From FW021-bin31 sp964647485 (GTDB taxonomy: Bacteria; Bacteroidota; Bacteroidia; Chitinophagales; Chitinophagaceae), in the NCBI GenBank assembly GCA_964647485.1, contig CAZYHV010000002.1:1-64000 (forward strand): a stretch of 64,000 bases of DNA. The letters run 5' to 3'. A program made the position numbers and the translations under genes. The notes under the pieces were generated by a model. The model ran no database searches, was not told where the DNA came from, and worked only from the letters and a program-made list of their open reading frames with translations. Positions 1 through 8,537 of this stretch are shown here, piece by piece. Within the stretch, counting starts at the first letter, position 1; the number at the start of each line of letters is the position of its first letter.

Positions 1-95
1 CTGTTGTTCGTATTCACCAGATTTATTTTTTTTTATTTTTTTTGGTTTTTGTTTTGGTTTTTGCTGCCCCAAACTCCCACAATCTCTTTCTCTCT

Positions 96-455
96 ATAAT
101 GCCTGTCATTTCGAATGTAATGAGAAATATCCCACGCGGCACCTGTGAATCCCCTCTCATTTTCTCCATAATGCCTGTCATTTCGAATGTAATGAGAAAT
201 CTCTCATGCGCTGCCTGTGAATCCCATCTCTTTTTCTGCATAATGCCTGTCATTTCGAATGTAATGAGAAATCCCTCATTCGCTGCCTGTGAATCCCATC
301 ACTTTCTCTCCATACTGTCTGTCATTTCGAATGTAATGAGAAATCCCTCATGCGCCGCCTCTGAATCCACCCTCTTACTCTCCATAATGCCTGTCATTTC
401 GAACGTAATGAGAAACCTTCATGCGCCGCCTCTGAATCCCATCTCTGTTTCCTTT
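96..455. repeat. 72-bp tandem repeat, five copies
   Basis: Five head-to-tail units begin at 96, 168, 240, 312 and 384, each exactly 72 bases from the last. The best-conserved part of each unit reads CTGTCATTTCGAATGTAATG followed by AGAAA. It contains inverted ends (ATTTC and GAAAT) that could form a short hairpin. The second half of the unit varies more. Because 72 is a multiple of three, the array stays open in a forward frame over 42-476 and in part on the reverse strand, giving a 24-residue peptide repeat. There is no signal peptide, recognisable domain or convincing start, so I treat it as intergenic repeat DNA. CATTTCGA/GAGAAAT-type repeats are, to my knowledge, common between genes in Bacteroidota. 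The flank at 1-95 is T- and G-rich low-complexity DNA with nothing else recognisable. Confidence 0.9.
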
Positions 456-559
456 CCGGGCATTTGTCGTGGGTAGCGAATAATGATAGTCACCTAAAAG
501 TGAAGCATATCAGAGACAGCAAGACTTATAGCAGTTAGGTAGAAAGCGATCGTCCATGT

Positions 560-574
560 AGCTAAAAATTAGCT
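560..574 (-). terminator. possible weak terminator of the histidine kinase gene
   Basis: A perfect 6-bp inverted repeat (AGCTAA, 3-base loop, TTAGCT) sits exactly at the stop codon of the kinase gene. It is AT-rich and has no strong T-run after it, so termination here is only a possibility. Confidence 0.25.
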
Positions 575-2784
575 TAATCTTTAACCTCTTTATTCGGAGG
601 AGTCTTATGTTGAATAGGTAAAATAATACAGAATTGGGTACCTTTTCCGGGTTGAGAGTCAACATGAATTGTTCCATTATGTTTTTGAATAATACTGAAA
701 ACCAAGGACAAACCTAAACCGGTACCTTCTCCGACCTCCTTTGTAGTAAAAAAAGGTTCAAACATTTTATCCTGAATTTTTTTCGGTATTCCCGGACCAT
801 TATCCGCTATGCAAATCATCACCTCTTTTTCCAGAGCATTAGTTTCTATTCTAACCTCTCTTTCTTTTTTACTTTTGTTGCTCTCTGTTGCTTGTATAGC
901 ATTAGTCAACAAATTCATAAAGACCTGATTTATTTTTCCCGGATTACATTCTACAAATGGGAGTGTACCATATTCTTTCTTTATTTTGAGGTTACCGGGG
1001 AGGATGTTTTTTAACAAATGGAGCGTGGAATCAATCCCCTGATGGAGATCCGTATCTTTAAAAATATTTTCATCTAGCCGACTAAAAGTACGTAATCCAT
1101 TAACGATTTCCGTTGTGCGGGTTGTTCCTTCTTTCATACCAACCAATAACTTCGGAATTTCATCTTGTACAACGTCCAGCTCCACTTCCTCAGTTAATGC
1201 CTCAATTTCTTTTAGTTTTTCCTCAATATTGCTTTTCGTTATTTCTTTATATTTAGCCAATAATTCATTCAAGTCTTCAATATCCAACTCCAATGATCGG
1301 ATATTGGACTGAATAAAATTGACCGGATTGTTGATCTCATGGGCAATACCGGCTGTCAGGCGACCTAAAGAAGCCATCTTTTCCGCATTTACTAACTGAG
1401 ATTGCGCCTCTTTTAATTTATTCAATGAAATATTTAATTCCTCATTTGTACGCTGTAACTTTTTTGTTCTTCTTTGTACTTTACCTTCTAAAATACGATT
1501 TTGTTGCCCGATGAATAATTCTTTTTCTCTAGCTGCTCGTAGTGCTTTTTTATGGGAAATGTCTTTTTCTTTTCGATACTGGTTTATCTTATCTGCCAGC
1601 GAAAAAGATAACAGGGCTACTTCAATACTAGATCCAAGGAGCAAGATATGTCTGGTAAATAAATTAAAAGGAAGAACACTATACAATCGTAGAACATATA
1701 AAATTACTGCAATTAAAAAGAAGGAATATGCTAAAAAAAAGAACATAGCCGGTCTGTTTTTCTCTTGAATGAGCTTTAAGCTAGCAATTAAAATTGTTAA
1801 GCAACCCAAGACAGCTACTGCATTAATAATTTGATAAGATAAAAAATAAAAGGATATGAATGAGAAAAGAAACCCTACAACATCTAAAATAATAAATACA
1901 TTGAGAACTTTATTAAACAGGGGCAAGGTCTTACGAAGTTCTAAAAATGACTTAGTAAAAAGAATGGTAAGAATACCGGAAACAGCTCCACTTAAGACAA
2001 TACTTTTATTGGTTAAAAAAGAAGAATCATGCCATAGATATTGGTATCCCACTCCTTTTAATGATAACTGAGTAAATACAATAGCTATTAGATACAATGT
2101 ATATAAAAGATAATTTTTTTCTTTAGTAGAAAGATAAAGAAATAGATTATAAATAATCATAATGAGGAATATCCCCAAAAAAACAAAAGAAATATTATGA
2201 TCATTGAATATTTGAGAATAAATATCTTTTATCCCTCCAACAAAGACAGGAATGAACACTTGGTTTTTAGATTGTACTTTTAAAAAAATTGTACTAATAC
2301 TATCTTTAAGAAGGGGGAGTGGAAATATTGGATCCGGGGTTTGATATTTACGATAGTCAAAATTTGTTAAAAGGCCAGAAGTCGTTTCCATAAATCCTCC
2401 TCCTTTTTGGGGTATATAAATGGTAACCGAATCTAAATTAGGATTAGCAATTCTTAGTACATAACGGTGGAGATTTCCTTCGTTTTTCAACGAGAGACGT
2501 AGCCAATAAGTAGCTTTAGAAAAACGAAAATTAGGGATATTTTTACTGGTAGAAAATACTTTAGAACGGATTTCTTGAATGGATAATTGATTGGTACTGT
2601 CTTTATAAAAGGCTATTTGCTTCCCTTTTATTAGAGTACCCTGATCTTTGACAAAAGTTACTTCCGGGGTTCCATTCCCCCAAGCACAAGGAGACAAGAG
2701 TATAAAAAAAGGAGTAATAAAAAAAAATAGGTAAAATTTTTTAAGACCATAAGAGAATAAGGATAAGAGTACCTTTTGCTTCAT
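574..2784 (-). CDS. 7TM-DISM sensor histidine kinase
   Basis: Membrane-bound hybrid-free sensor kinase of 736 residues. It starts with a signal-peptide-like segment, followed by a periplasmic 7TMR-DISM extracellular-type domain (about 40-190) and roughly seven hydrophobic helices (about 200-400). Next come a coiled coil (about 410-475) and a HisKA helix with the phospho-acceptor motif GIAHEINNP (His near 482). The C-terminal ATPase domain shows the N box (NLLTNAIQ), DNGPGIP and GTGLGLSL. All catalytic motifs are intact. It has no receiver domain, so its phosphate must go to a separate regulator; the single-domain regulator at 4945-5409 is the nearest candidate. It follows the GNAT-like gene after about 197 bases and has its own promoter-like element. 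The signal it senses is unknown. Confidence 0.93.
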   Translation of the reverse strand: MKQKVLLSLFSYGLKKFYLFFFITPFFILLSPCAWGNGTPEVTFVKDQGTLIKGKQIAFYKDSTNQLSIQEIRSKVFSTSKNIPNFRFSKATYWLRLSLKNEGNLHRYVLRIANPNLDSVTIYIPQKGGGFMETTSGLLTNFDYRKYQTPDPIFPLPLLKDSISTIFLKVQSKNQVFIPVFVGGIKDIYSQIFNDHNISFVFLGIFLIMIIYNLFLYLSTKEKNYLLYTLYLIAIVFTQLSLKGVGYQYLWHDSSFLTNKSIVLSGAVSGILTILFTKSFLELRKTLPLFNKVLNVFIILDVVGFLFSFISFYFLSYQIINAVAVLGCLTILIASLKLIQEKNRPAMFFFLAYSFFLIAVILYVLRLYSVLPFNLFTRHILLLGSSIEVALLSFSLADKINQYRKEKDISHKKALRAAREKELFIGQQNRILEGKVQRRTKKLQRTNEELNISLNKLKEAQSQLVNAEKMASLGRLTAGIAHEINNPVNFIQSNIRSLELDIEDLNELLAKYKEITKSNIEEKLKEIEALTEEVELDVVQDEIPKLLVGMKEGTTRTTEIVNGLRTFSRLDENIFKDTDLHQGIDSTLHLLKNILPGNLKIKKEYGTLPFVECNPGKINQVFMNLLTNAIQATESNKSKKEREVRIETNALEKEVMICIADNGPGIPKKIQDKMFEPFFTTKEVGEGTGLGLSLVFSIIQKHNGTIHVDSQPGKGTQFCIILPIQHKTPPNKEVKD

Positions 2785-2838
2785 AATAATACTTATTAAT
2801 TAAAGGGATCTCCGTTATGAACGGTTAAAATACCTTTT

Positions 2839-2846
2839 CAAAGGTA
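2839..2846 (-). promoter_or_regulatory. Bacteroidota-type -7 promoter element for the histidine kinase
   Basis: On the minus strand the bases read TACCTTTG, a perfect match to the Bacteroidota TAnnTTTG element, about 55 bases before the kinase ATG. No -33 TTG is seen at the usual distance, so the call rests on one element. Confidence 0.4.
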
Positions 2847-2981
2847 AATATACAAAAGAAAAAGATCATTTAATTATTGTTTATTTTATGGTTTGTAAAT
2901 AAGCAACCTTAAAAACATTACTTATAGATGTAGAATGAAAAAGAAGAAATTTATTAAATAAAAAAATATTACCATATTCCA

Positions 2982-3689
2982 TTATATCTCTAATTTTGAG
3001 TGTCTCTCTATTTTTAAGTTAAATTCAATTTCCATATTTCCTTTTCTTCCATAATGCATGACTCTCTGATTCGGATTTTTTTGAAGATCTAATATTATTT
3101 CACGTTCCTTAGGTCTTGCAAACTCAAGCTTTTCAGGATTTTCCAGAAGTAGAGCCGTCGCCAATAAGTCATCTTTGGGATAGTAAAAAGTCCCGTCCTC
3201 TCCTAAAGATAGAATTTCCTTATACCCTACACGTTTACTAATAGGAACGGTAGCAGGGGAGCAGAAAGCAAACATAGATTGTAGATTTAATTGACTCATC
3301 ACTGCAACCCCCACTCTTACCAATACAATACTTCCAATACCGAAACCGGCTATTTTTTTTGAGTTCCATAATCCACAATACTCTCCTGTTCCATTTTTCG
3401 CCTCCGCTTTCACCATTTTAAAAATATTAGGATCCATCTGGTCTATGGCAGTCTCTATGGGTAAAGATGTTTTGCCTCCGGCGATTTGTATTCTTCCGCC
3501 GCCCAACACTTCCCCTGTTCTTTTCGATTCGACAAGAATTATATAGGTAAAGGGTTCTTTCATCCAGCTTAGATTAGCCGAGGTAACTTGTGTTACGCCA
3601 TAAGCTTCCAATACTTTTCGATGTCCTTCTACATATTTAGTGCATTCTTCCGGTTCCAAATCTGCTCTAAATACTTTTACTTCAACCAT
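2982..3689 (-). CDS. GNAT-fold protein, acyltransferase/N-acyl synthase-like
   Basis: Protein of 235 residues with no signal peptide. Its pattern resembles the GNAT fold as used in autoinducer synthases and N-acyl amino acid synthases. Visible features are GGGRI near residues 63-67, LPIE at 76-79, a conserved-looking acidic residue before GLWNS (E103), a glycine-rich GFGIG at 115-119 in the acetyl/acyl-CoA loop position, and a late RVGYKE segment. The substrate cannot be told from the sequence. It lies 16 bases after the E1-like gene on the same strand, so the two are almost certainly co-transcribed and may act on the same molecule. It could also be a catalytically divergent GNAT; the family assignment is by pattern only. 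Confidence 0.55.
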   Translation of the reverse strand: MVEVKVFRADLEPEECTKYVEGHRKVLEAYGVTQVTSANLSWMKEPFTYIILVESKRTGEVLGGGRIQIAGGKTSLPIETAIDQMDPNIFKMVKAEAKNGTGEYCGLWNSKKIAGFGIGSIVLVRVGVAVMSQLNLQSMFAFCSPATVPISKRVGYKEILSLGEDGTFYYPKDDLLATALLLENPEKLEFARPKEREIILDLQKNPNQRVMHYGRKGNMEIEFNLKIERHSKLEI

Positions 3690-3705
3690 AATCGTTTTAG
3701 CTTTT

Positions 3706-4854
3706 TTAACCTGTTATTATTTTTTGAGTGTCCACATAAAAACGACCTGAGGGAATATTTTCTTTACATAGAATATTTCTACATATTTCAGTGGTTACAG
3801 CGCCTCCCAATGCCACTGATGAAGCAAGCTGAGGCCAGGTAGAGATGCTTTTCCCAATTTCAGTTAATGAATATTTTAATCTTTCAGAAATAGCCTCACC
3901 ACCTGCAATTTGTGTTGAAATATTTATGCGCCGTGCCGGATTCTCCATTACTTGAGTAAAATCAATTTCTTCCGTATCGATGAGTCCATGCAATATCTCC
4001 CTATTAGGAGCTAGATCAAATCTTTCAATATCAATCATTCCTCTGTCACTGGTATCCATCAAAACCGGAATTTGGACTTGTCGGGCTTTTTCTCTACACT
4101 TAATTTTTATATCCAGGCTATCACATTCATCAATCAAAACATCTAAGTTTCCATTTTTACTTATAAAATTTTCTAAGTTATCTTCTGAGATTCCACGGTG
4201 AAAACAATTGACCCTTAAATAGGGGTCTATTTCAGCAATCTCTCTGGCTGTAATCACGGTTTTAGGAAGCCCGAGATGGTGTACTCCTGTTCGCAATCGA
4301 TTCATATTACTCAGCTCCAAGGTATCGAAATCAGCAATACGAAGCTCGCCAAAAGAACGTTCCATCGCAAGGGTAAGCGCCACAGATTGTCCAACAGAAA
4401 GTCCAATTACTCCTACTTTTTTGTTGGCTAATAACGTTCGTTCTTCCGGCGTGATTTTATATAGATTTCTGCTGGTTCTTAAGGTTACAAACTCTTCTTC
4501 ATCAAGAAGATGGACAAGATTTTTATTCCAAGGATAATAAACCCAAACCCCATAATATTCTTCAGAAGTGGCCCCCAAGTGTTCTTTAACCGCTTTTTTC
4601 AACTCTTCTTTCCCAAATTGAACGGAGGGATGCTTTATTTTAACAAGTTCCTCCAATTGAGCCGTCATAGTATCCGAAATCGTTATTCGGGAATCTTCTT
4701 CTATAAGTTTTAAAAGAGCTACTTTTTCATTTTTTTTTTGAAGGCGAAAAAATATTGGGCTTGTCGTCCATCTATTTGATTTTCCTTCCATAATGCTTCT
4801 TTTCTTTGCACTATTCAATAGGTCTAAAGTCATGTATGTAACTTTTTTCAACAA
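3706..4854 (-). CDS. ThiF/E1-like adenylyltransferase family protein
   Basis: Protein of 382 residues with a Rossmann-type E1/ThiF/MoeB core at about 140-370. The nucleotide loop is GLSVGQ at 151-156, followed by ADFDTLELSNMNR (174-186), which carries the Asp and Asn-x-Asn-Arg residues that bind ATP in this family, and LIDECDS near 240. These enzymes adenylate a C-terminal carboxylate, as in ThiS, MoaD, ubiquitin-like proteins or small peptides. The zinc-binding CxxC pairs of ThiF/MoeB are not evident, and no ubiquitin-like partner ending in Gly-Gly is encoded nearby. It resembles the ThiF part of the Rv1355c-type family but lacks a nitroreductase domain. An N-terminal region of about 140 residues is unassigned. 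Met8 is an alternative start. First gene of a two-gene unit with the GNAT-like gene. Confidence 0.8.
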   Translation of the reverse strand: MLKKVTYMTLDLLNSAKKRSIMEGKSNRWTTSPIFFRLQKKNEKVALLKLIEEDSRITISDTMTAQLEELVKIKHPSVQFGKEELKKAVKEHLGATSEEYYGVWVYYPWNKNLVHLLDEEEFVTLRTSRNLYKITPEERTLLANKKVGVIGLSVGQSVALTLAMERSFGELRIADFDTLELSNMNRLRTGVHHLGLPKTVITAREIAEIDPYLRVNCFHRGISEDNLENFISKNGNLDVLIDECDSLDIKIKCREKARQVQIPVLMDTSDRGMIDIERFDLAPNREILHGLIDTEEIDFTQVMENPARRINISTQIAGGEAISERLKYSLTEIGKSISTWPQLASSVALGGAVTTEICRNILCKENIPSGRFYVDTQKIITG

Positions 4855-4944
4855 AAATATAAAAAAAAGGCTACTTTAGGTATTATTTTTGTGTGAGTTT
4901 ATATGATATTTGTAGAGTTAACCGATTAAACAGTGGAGGGAAAA

Positions 4945-5409
4945 ATGTCAGAAAAAAAGATTAATGTTCTTTACATCGATGATGAAGTCAACAATTTGAC
5001 CGCATTTAAAGCCAATTTTCGGCGAACTTACAATGTATTTATTTCAGAATCTCCCGTAGAGGCAAAATCTATCTTGGATAAAAATGAGATTCATGTCGTT
5101 ATTTCGGATCAAAGAATGCCGGAGATGACCGGGATTGAATTTTTTGAAAGTATTATTGATGCTCATCCCGAACCCATCCGCATGTTATTAACCGGGTATT
5201 CAGATATTCAAGCTGTAATCAATGCTATCAACAAAGGGCATGTCTTTAAATACTTTTCTAAGCCTTGGGACGAAAATGAACTAAAAGAGAATATCGATTT
5301 AGCAGGAAAGTTGTATACCACTAGAAAAGAACAAAAAGAATTGACTTCTAAGTTGCTGGATGAAAATAAAAAAATCGAGTTCATGCTTCGCCAGAAATTG
5401 CTTTCATAA
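4945..5409 (+). CDS. single-domain response regulator with C-terminal coiled coil
   Basis: CheY-like receiver of about 154 residues. The acidic pair is in LYIDDE, the phospho-acceptor Asp in VVISDQRMPEMTG, the Thr in LLTGYSD and the Lys in YFSKPWDE. After the receiver comes a short charged helix, and there is no DNA-binding or enzymatic output domain. A GTG at 4933 would extend the frame by four residues, but a GGAGGG ribosome-binding site at 4935-4940 sits four bases before the ATG at 4945, which decides the start. The gene is divergent from the E1-like gene, with under 100 bases between them. It likely receives phosphate from the kinase at 574-2784 and works by protein-protein contact; both points are inference. 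Confidence 0.9.
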   Translation: MSEKKINVLYIDDEVNNLTAFKANFRRTYNVFISESPVEAKSILDKNEIHVVISDQRMPEMTGIEFFESIIDAHPEPIRMLLTGYSDIQAVINAINKGHVFKYFSKPWDENELKENIDLAGKLYTTRKEQKELTSKLLDENKKIEFMLRQKLLS

Positions 5410-5688
5410 GCAACGAGAGTAATTTATAATACGTCTCAATCTCCTCATTACAGCTTCTCTTTATCAGTTCTTCAAGAATATGAATTCGCAACCATTTCGA
5501 AGAGGAGAGGAGGAGTAAAAAGTAACTCTGCTCATCTAACCCATTCAATGAACCCAATCAACCCGGATAAGTTTGTAAAGAAAGACATCCAAGCGCCATC
5601 CCAGACCGAATGCAACAAAAAAGATGGCTTTTTTCTGTTCGAATTCAATAGAGAAATGTGTACCTTTACCGCTCAAAATCATTTTTAG

Positions 5689-6654
5689 ATGGCACAGCAA
5701 TTTTTAGATTTCGAAAAACCTATTGAAGCACTCTATGATCAGATAGAGAATATAAAAAAGGTTGGACATTCCTCCGATGTAGATGTAGATTCTACGATAG
5801 AAGATATTGAAGAAAAAATAGAAGCTGCCAGAAAAAGAATTTATAAAGACTTAGATAGTTGGCAAAAAGTTCAAGTCAGCCGACATCCAAACCGTCCTTA
5901 TACACTTGCTTACATCGAACGTATTAGTGATGAGTTCGTAGAATTAAAAGGGGATAGAAATCACGGAGATGACAATGCATTGGTAGGAGGTTTAGCAAAG
6001 ATCAATGGTCAGTCCTTCATGGTTCTCGGGCAACAAAAAGGGGTGAGTACTAAAATGAGGCAGAAGCGGAATTTTGGGATGCCCAATCCGGAAGGATATC
6101 GAAAAGCGCTGCGTCTAATGAAATTGGCAGAGAAGTTTAATCTCCCTATTGTCACCTTCATTGACACACCCGGAGCCTATCCGGGATTAGAAGCTGAGGA
6201 AAGAGGGCAGGGAGAGGCCATCGCCAGAAACCTATTTGAAATGATCAAGTTGACCGTTCCCGTTATTTGTATTATTATCGGAGAAGGTGCTTCCGGTGGA
6301 GCTTTAGGAATAGGAATTGGAGATAAAACATTTATGTTGGAAAATGCCTGGTATTCCGTTATCTCTCCTGAAAATTGTTCGACTATATTATGGAAAAGCT
6401 GGGATCACAAAGAAAAGGCAGCAGAACAGTTAAGATTGACATCCGATTATATGAAAAAATTCGGATTAATAGACGAAGTGATTCCTGAACCGGTAGGGGG
6501 CGCTCATGTGGATTATGAAGCCGTAGCTGCATCTGTGAAAGCATACATTTTAAAAGCAGCAGACCAACTAGAAAAAATAAGTCCCAAGAAAAGAATTAAT
6601 CAACGTATAGAAAAATATTCAAATATGGGTTTTTATGATGAACCCCAAAAGTAG
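5689..6654 (+). CDS. accA: acetyl-CoA carboxylase carboxyltransferase subunit alpha
   Basis: Cytosolic AccA of 321 residues, the usual length. With AccD it moves the carboxyl group from biotin to acetyl-CoA, giving malonyl-CoA for fatty-acid synthesis. Characteristic segments are SRHPNRPYTLAYI, ELKGDRNHGDD, the crotonase-like FIDTPGAYPG and GEGASGGALGIGIGD, and the conserved SVISPENCSTILWK. The ATG follows an untranslated stretch of about 280 bases (5410-5688) with no other gene that I can see. The stop is five bases before the dapA start, so the two are likely co-transcribed. Nothing unusual. Confidence 0.97.
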   Translation: MAQQFLDFEKPIEALYDQIENIKKVGHSSDVDVDSTIEDIEEKIEAARKRIYKDLDSWQKVQVSRHPNRPYTLAYIERISDEFVELKGDRNHGDDNALVGGLAKINGQSFMVLGQQKGVSTKMRQKRNFGMPNPEGYRKALRLMKLAEKFNLPIVTFIDTPGAYPGLEAEERGQGEAIARNLFEMIKLTVPVICIIIGEGASGGALGIGIGDKTFMLENAWYSVISPENCSTILWKSWDHKEKAAEQLRLTSDYMKKFGLIDEVIPEPVGGAHVDYEAVAASVKAYILKAADQLEKISPKKRINQRIEKYSNMGFYDEPQK

Positions 6655-6659
6655 AGTAA

Positions 6660-7562
6660 ATGAAAGTATCTGAGATTCGTGGTACCGGAGTAGCAATTAT
6701 TACTCCTTTTAAAAAAGACGGAAATATAGATTTTACAGCTTTAGAAAAAGTAATTAATCATGTCATTACGGGTGGTGTACAAAATATTGTTAGCTTAGGC
6801 ACCACAGGAGAAACACCTACGCTAAGTATAGAAGAAAAAAAGGAAATTATTCATTTCACGATTGAAAAAGTAGGAGAACGCGTTCCTGTTATTGTTGGAG
6901 TAGGGGGAAATAATACTCAAGAAATCGTTAAACAACTTCAAACACTTCCTTTAGAAAGAGCAACAGCTATTTTGAGTGCTTGTCCGGCTTATAACAAACC
7001 TTCATCAGAAGGCTTGTATCAGCATTACAAAGCCTTGGCAAAGGTAAGCCCCAAACCCATTGTTTTATATAATGTTCCCGGTCGTTCGGCAAAAACCATT
7101 CCCGTAGATGTTATCGTGAGATTAGCAGAAGATTTTGATAATATTGTAGGAGTTAAAGATGCTACCGGAGATTTATCCTTTGCGATGGAACTTATACATC
7201 GGAAACCGAAGGATTTTACGGTTGTTTCCGGTGATGATCTCTTAGCCCTTTCGCAAGTATCTATTGGCATGGAAGGCGTTATCTCGGTAGCGGCCAACTG
7301 CTACCCGAAAGAAATGAGTCAATTAATTGAATGGGCACAATCTCAAAATTTCGTAGAGGCACGTAAAATTCAATATGAATTATTGCCGGCTTTCAAATAT
7401 ATGTTTGAAGAAAATAATCCGGCCGGTGTCAAATCCTTTTTAGCAGCCGCAGGGTATATTGAAGAAGAGTTGAGATTACCCCTCGTACCGGTAAATGCTT
7501 CTTTGAAAGAGAAAATAACGCAATTTGTAAAGAAGAAATCGACTCTCCCGGTAGCCGAATAA
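6660..7562 (+). CDS. dapA: 4-hydroxy-tetrahydrodipicolinate synthase
   Basis: TIM-barrel aldolase of 300 residues that condenses pyruvate with aspartate semialdehyde in the lysine and meso-diaminopimelate pathway. Visible motifs are the LGTTGETPTL loop near the N-terminus, the catalytic Tyr in VLYNVPGR, and the Schiff-base Lys in GVKDATGDL, followed by VSGDD. Length and all active-site residues match the family. It starts five bases after accA and ends directly before the deiminase-family gene, so a three-gene unit is likely. It feeds peptidoglycan synthesis, while accA feeds lipid synthesis. Confidence 0.96.
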   Translation: MKVSEIRGTGVAIITPFKKDGNIDFTALEKVINHVITGGVQNIVSLGTTGETPTLSIEEKKEIIHFTIEKVGERVPVIVGVGGNNTQEIVKQLQTLPLERATAILSACPAYNKPSSEGLYQHYKALAKVSPKPIVLYNVPGRSAKTIPVDVIVRLAEDFDNIVGVKDATGDLSFAMELIHRKPKDFTVVSGDDLLALSQVSIGMEGVISVAANCYPKEMSQLIEWAQSQNFVEARKIQYELLPAFKYMFEENNPAGVKSFLAAAGYIEEELRLPLVPVNASLKEKITQFVKKKSTLPVAE

Positions 7563-7583
7563 TTGATACAAATCATAAGAGAT

Positions 7584-8501
7584 ATGCTGTCACTCCACCT
7601 TTCTGATGAGACCTCAAGATTAAAAGCCGTTGTCTTAGGCAGAGCAGATAGCATAGGTAGCATTCCTAATATTGCAGATGCTTACGATCCAAAATCCAGA
7701 GCACATATAAAGGCGGGAACCTATCCGAAGGAAAGCGATATGGTTTGTGAAATGGAGGAATTGGTAAAAGTATTTGAGAAGCATGGAGTCCATGTATTTC
7801 GTCCTCAACCACTTGCAAATTGTAATCAGATTTTTGTACGTGACATTGGTTTTGTTTTAGAGGATAAATTTATAAAAGCCAATATATTACCTGAGAGAGA
7901 AAAAGAATTTTCTGCCATTAAAGAAGGAGTTGAGGAAACCTTAAATCCTCAAAATGTGATCCAGTTGCCTAAAGAAATACACATAGAAGGAGGGGATGTG
8001 ATGCCTCATGAAGACTATATTTTCGTTGGTACCTATAGAGGGAAAGACTATCCCGAATTGATTACTGCCCGGACTAATCCCGCGGCTGTGGAAGCTATTC
8101 AGACGCTTTTTCCACAAAAGAAAGTAAAATCTTTTAATCTTAGAAAATCAAATTGGGATGCCAAGAATAATGCTCTTCATTTAGATTGTTGCTTTCAACC
8201 TGTAGGAGAGAATAAGGCGATCATACACAAAAATGGTTTTTTGGAAGAAAAAGAATATCAATGGTTGGTACATTTTTTTGGAAAAGAAAATATTTTTGAA
8301 ATCACAAAGGAAGAAATGTACAATATGAATAGCAATATTTTTTCAATTGATAAAAATCTTGTTGTCTCAGAAAAGAATTTCTATCGTCTGAATAGCTGGT
8401 TACGGGAAAACGGCATACAGGTGGAAGAAGTAGCCTATGAAGAAATTGCTAAACAAGAAGGCTTATTGCGATGTTCTACTTTACCCCTTGTTAGGGAATA
8501 A
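7584..8501 (+). CDS. arginine deiminase/DDAH-family (guanidine-modifying) hydrolase
   Basis: Cytosolic protein of about 305 residues in the amidinotransferase/DDAH/arginine deiminase superfamily. It shows NCNQIFVRDIGF, the EGGDVM motif, a catalytic His in NALHLDCCF and the nucleophile Cys near the C-terminus (LLRCSTLPLVRE). All catalytic residues are visible, so the enzyme is probably active on a guanidino compound such as arginine or a methylarginine; the true substrate is unknown. The frame opens with a TTG at 7563, immediately after the dapA stop, but the first ATG at 7584 better fits the family's N-terminus. Likely co-transcribed with accA and dapA. Confidence 0.8.
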   Translation: MLSLHLSDETSRLKAVVLGRADSIGSIPNIADAYDPKSRAHIKAGTYPKESDMVCEMEELVKVFEKHGVHVFRPQPLANCNQIFVRDIGFVLEDKFIKANILPEREKEFSAIKEGVEETLNPQNVIQLPKEIHIEGGDVMPHEDYIFVGTYRGKDYPELITARTNPAAVEAIQTLFPQKKVKSFNLRKSNWDAKNNALHLDCCFQPVGENKAIIHKNGFLEEKEYQWLVHFFGKENIFEITKEEMYNMNSNIFSIDKNLVVSEKNFYRLNSWLRENGIQVEEVAYEEIAKQEGLLRCSTLPLVRE

Positions 8502-8537
8502 AAATTAGCTACAAAAGCATTTAGCTTATCTTAATTA

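Noticed and set aside
96..455. CRISPR array
   Set aside because: Units follow one another with no unique spacers, the period is 72 bases, and no cas genes are near.
42..476. Open frame of 144 codons across the 72-bp repeats, and a partial one on the reverse strand
   Set aside because: The openness follows from a repeat length divisible by three. There is no start signal, domain or membrane segment, and the same DNA is open on both strands.
5410..5688. Possible gene or RNA in the gap before accA
   Set aside because: No frame with sensible codons or start was found. A low-GC AAAAAAG/CTTTTTT hairpin near 5618-5637 is too weak to call a terminator.
7563..7583. TTG start for the deiminase-family gene
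   Set aside because: It adds seven residues just after the dapA stop. The ATG at 7584 fits the family better.
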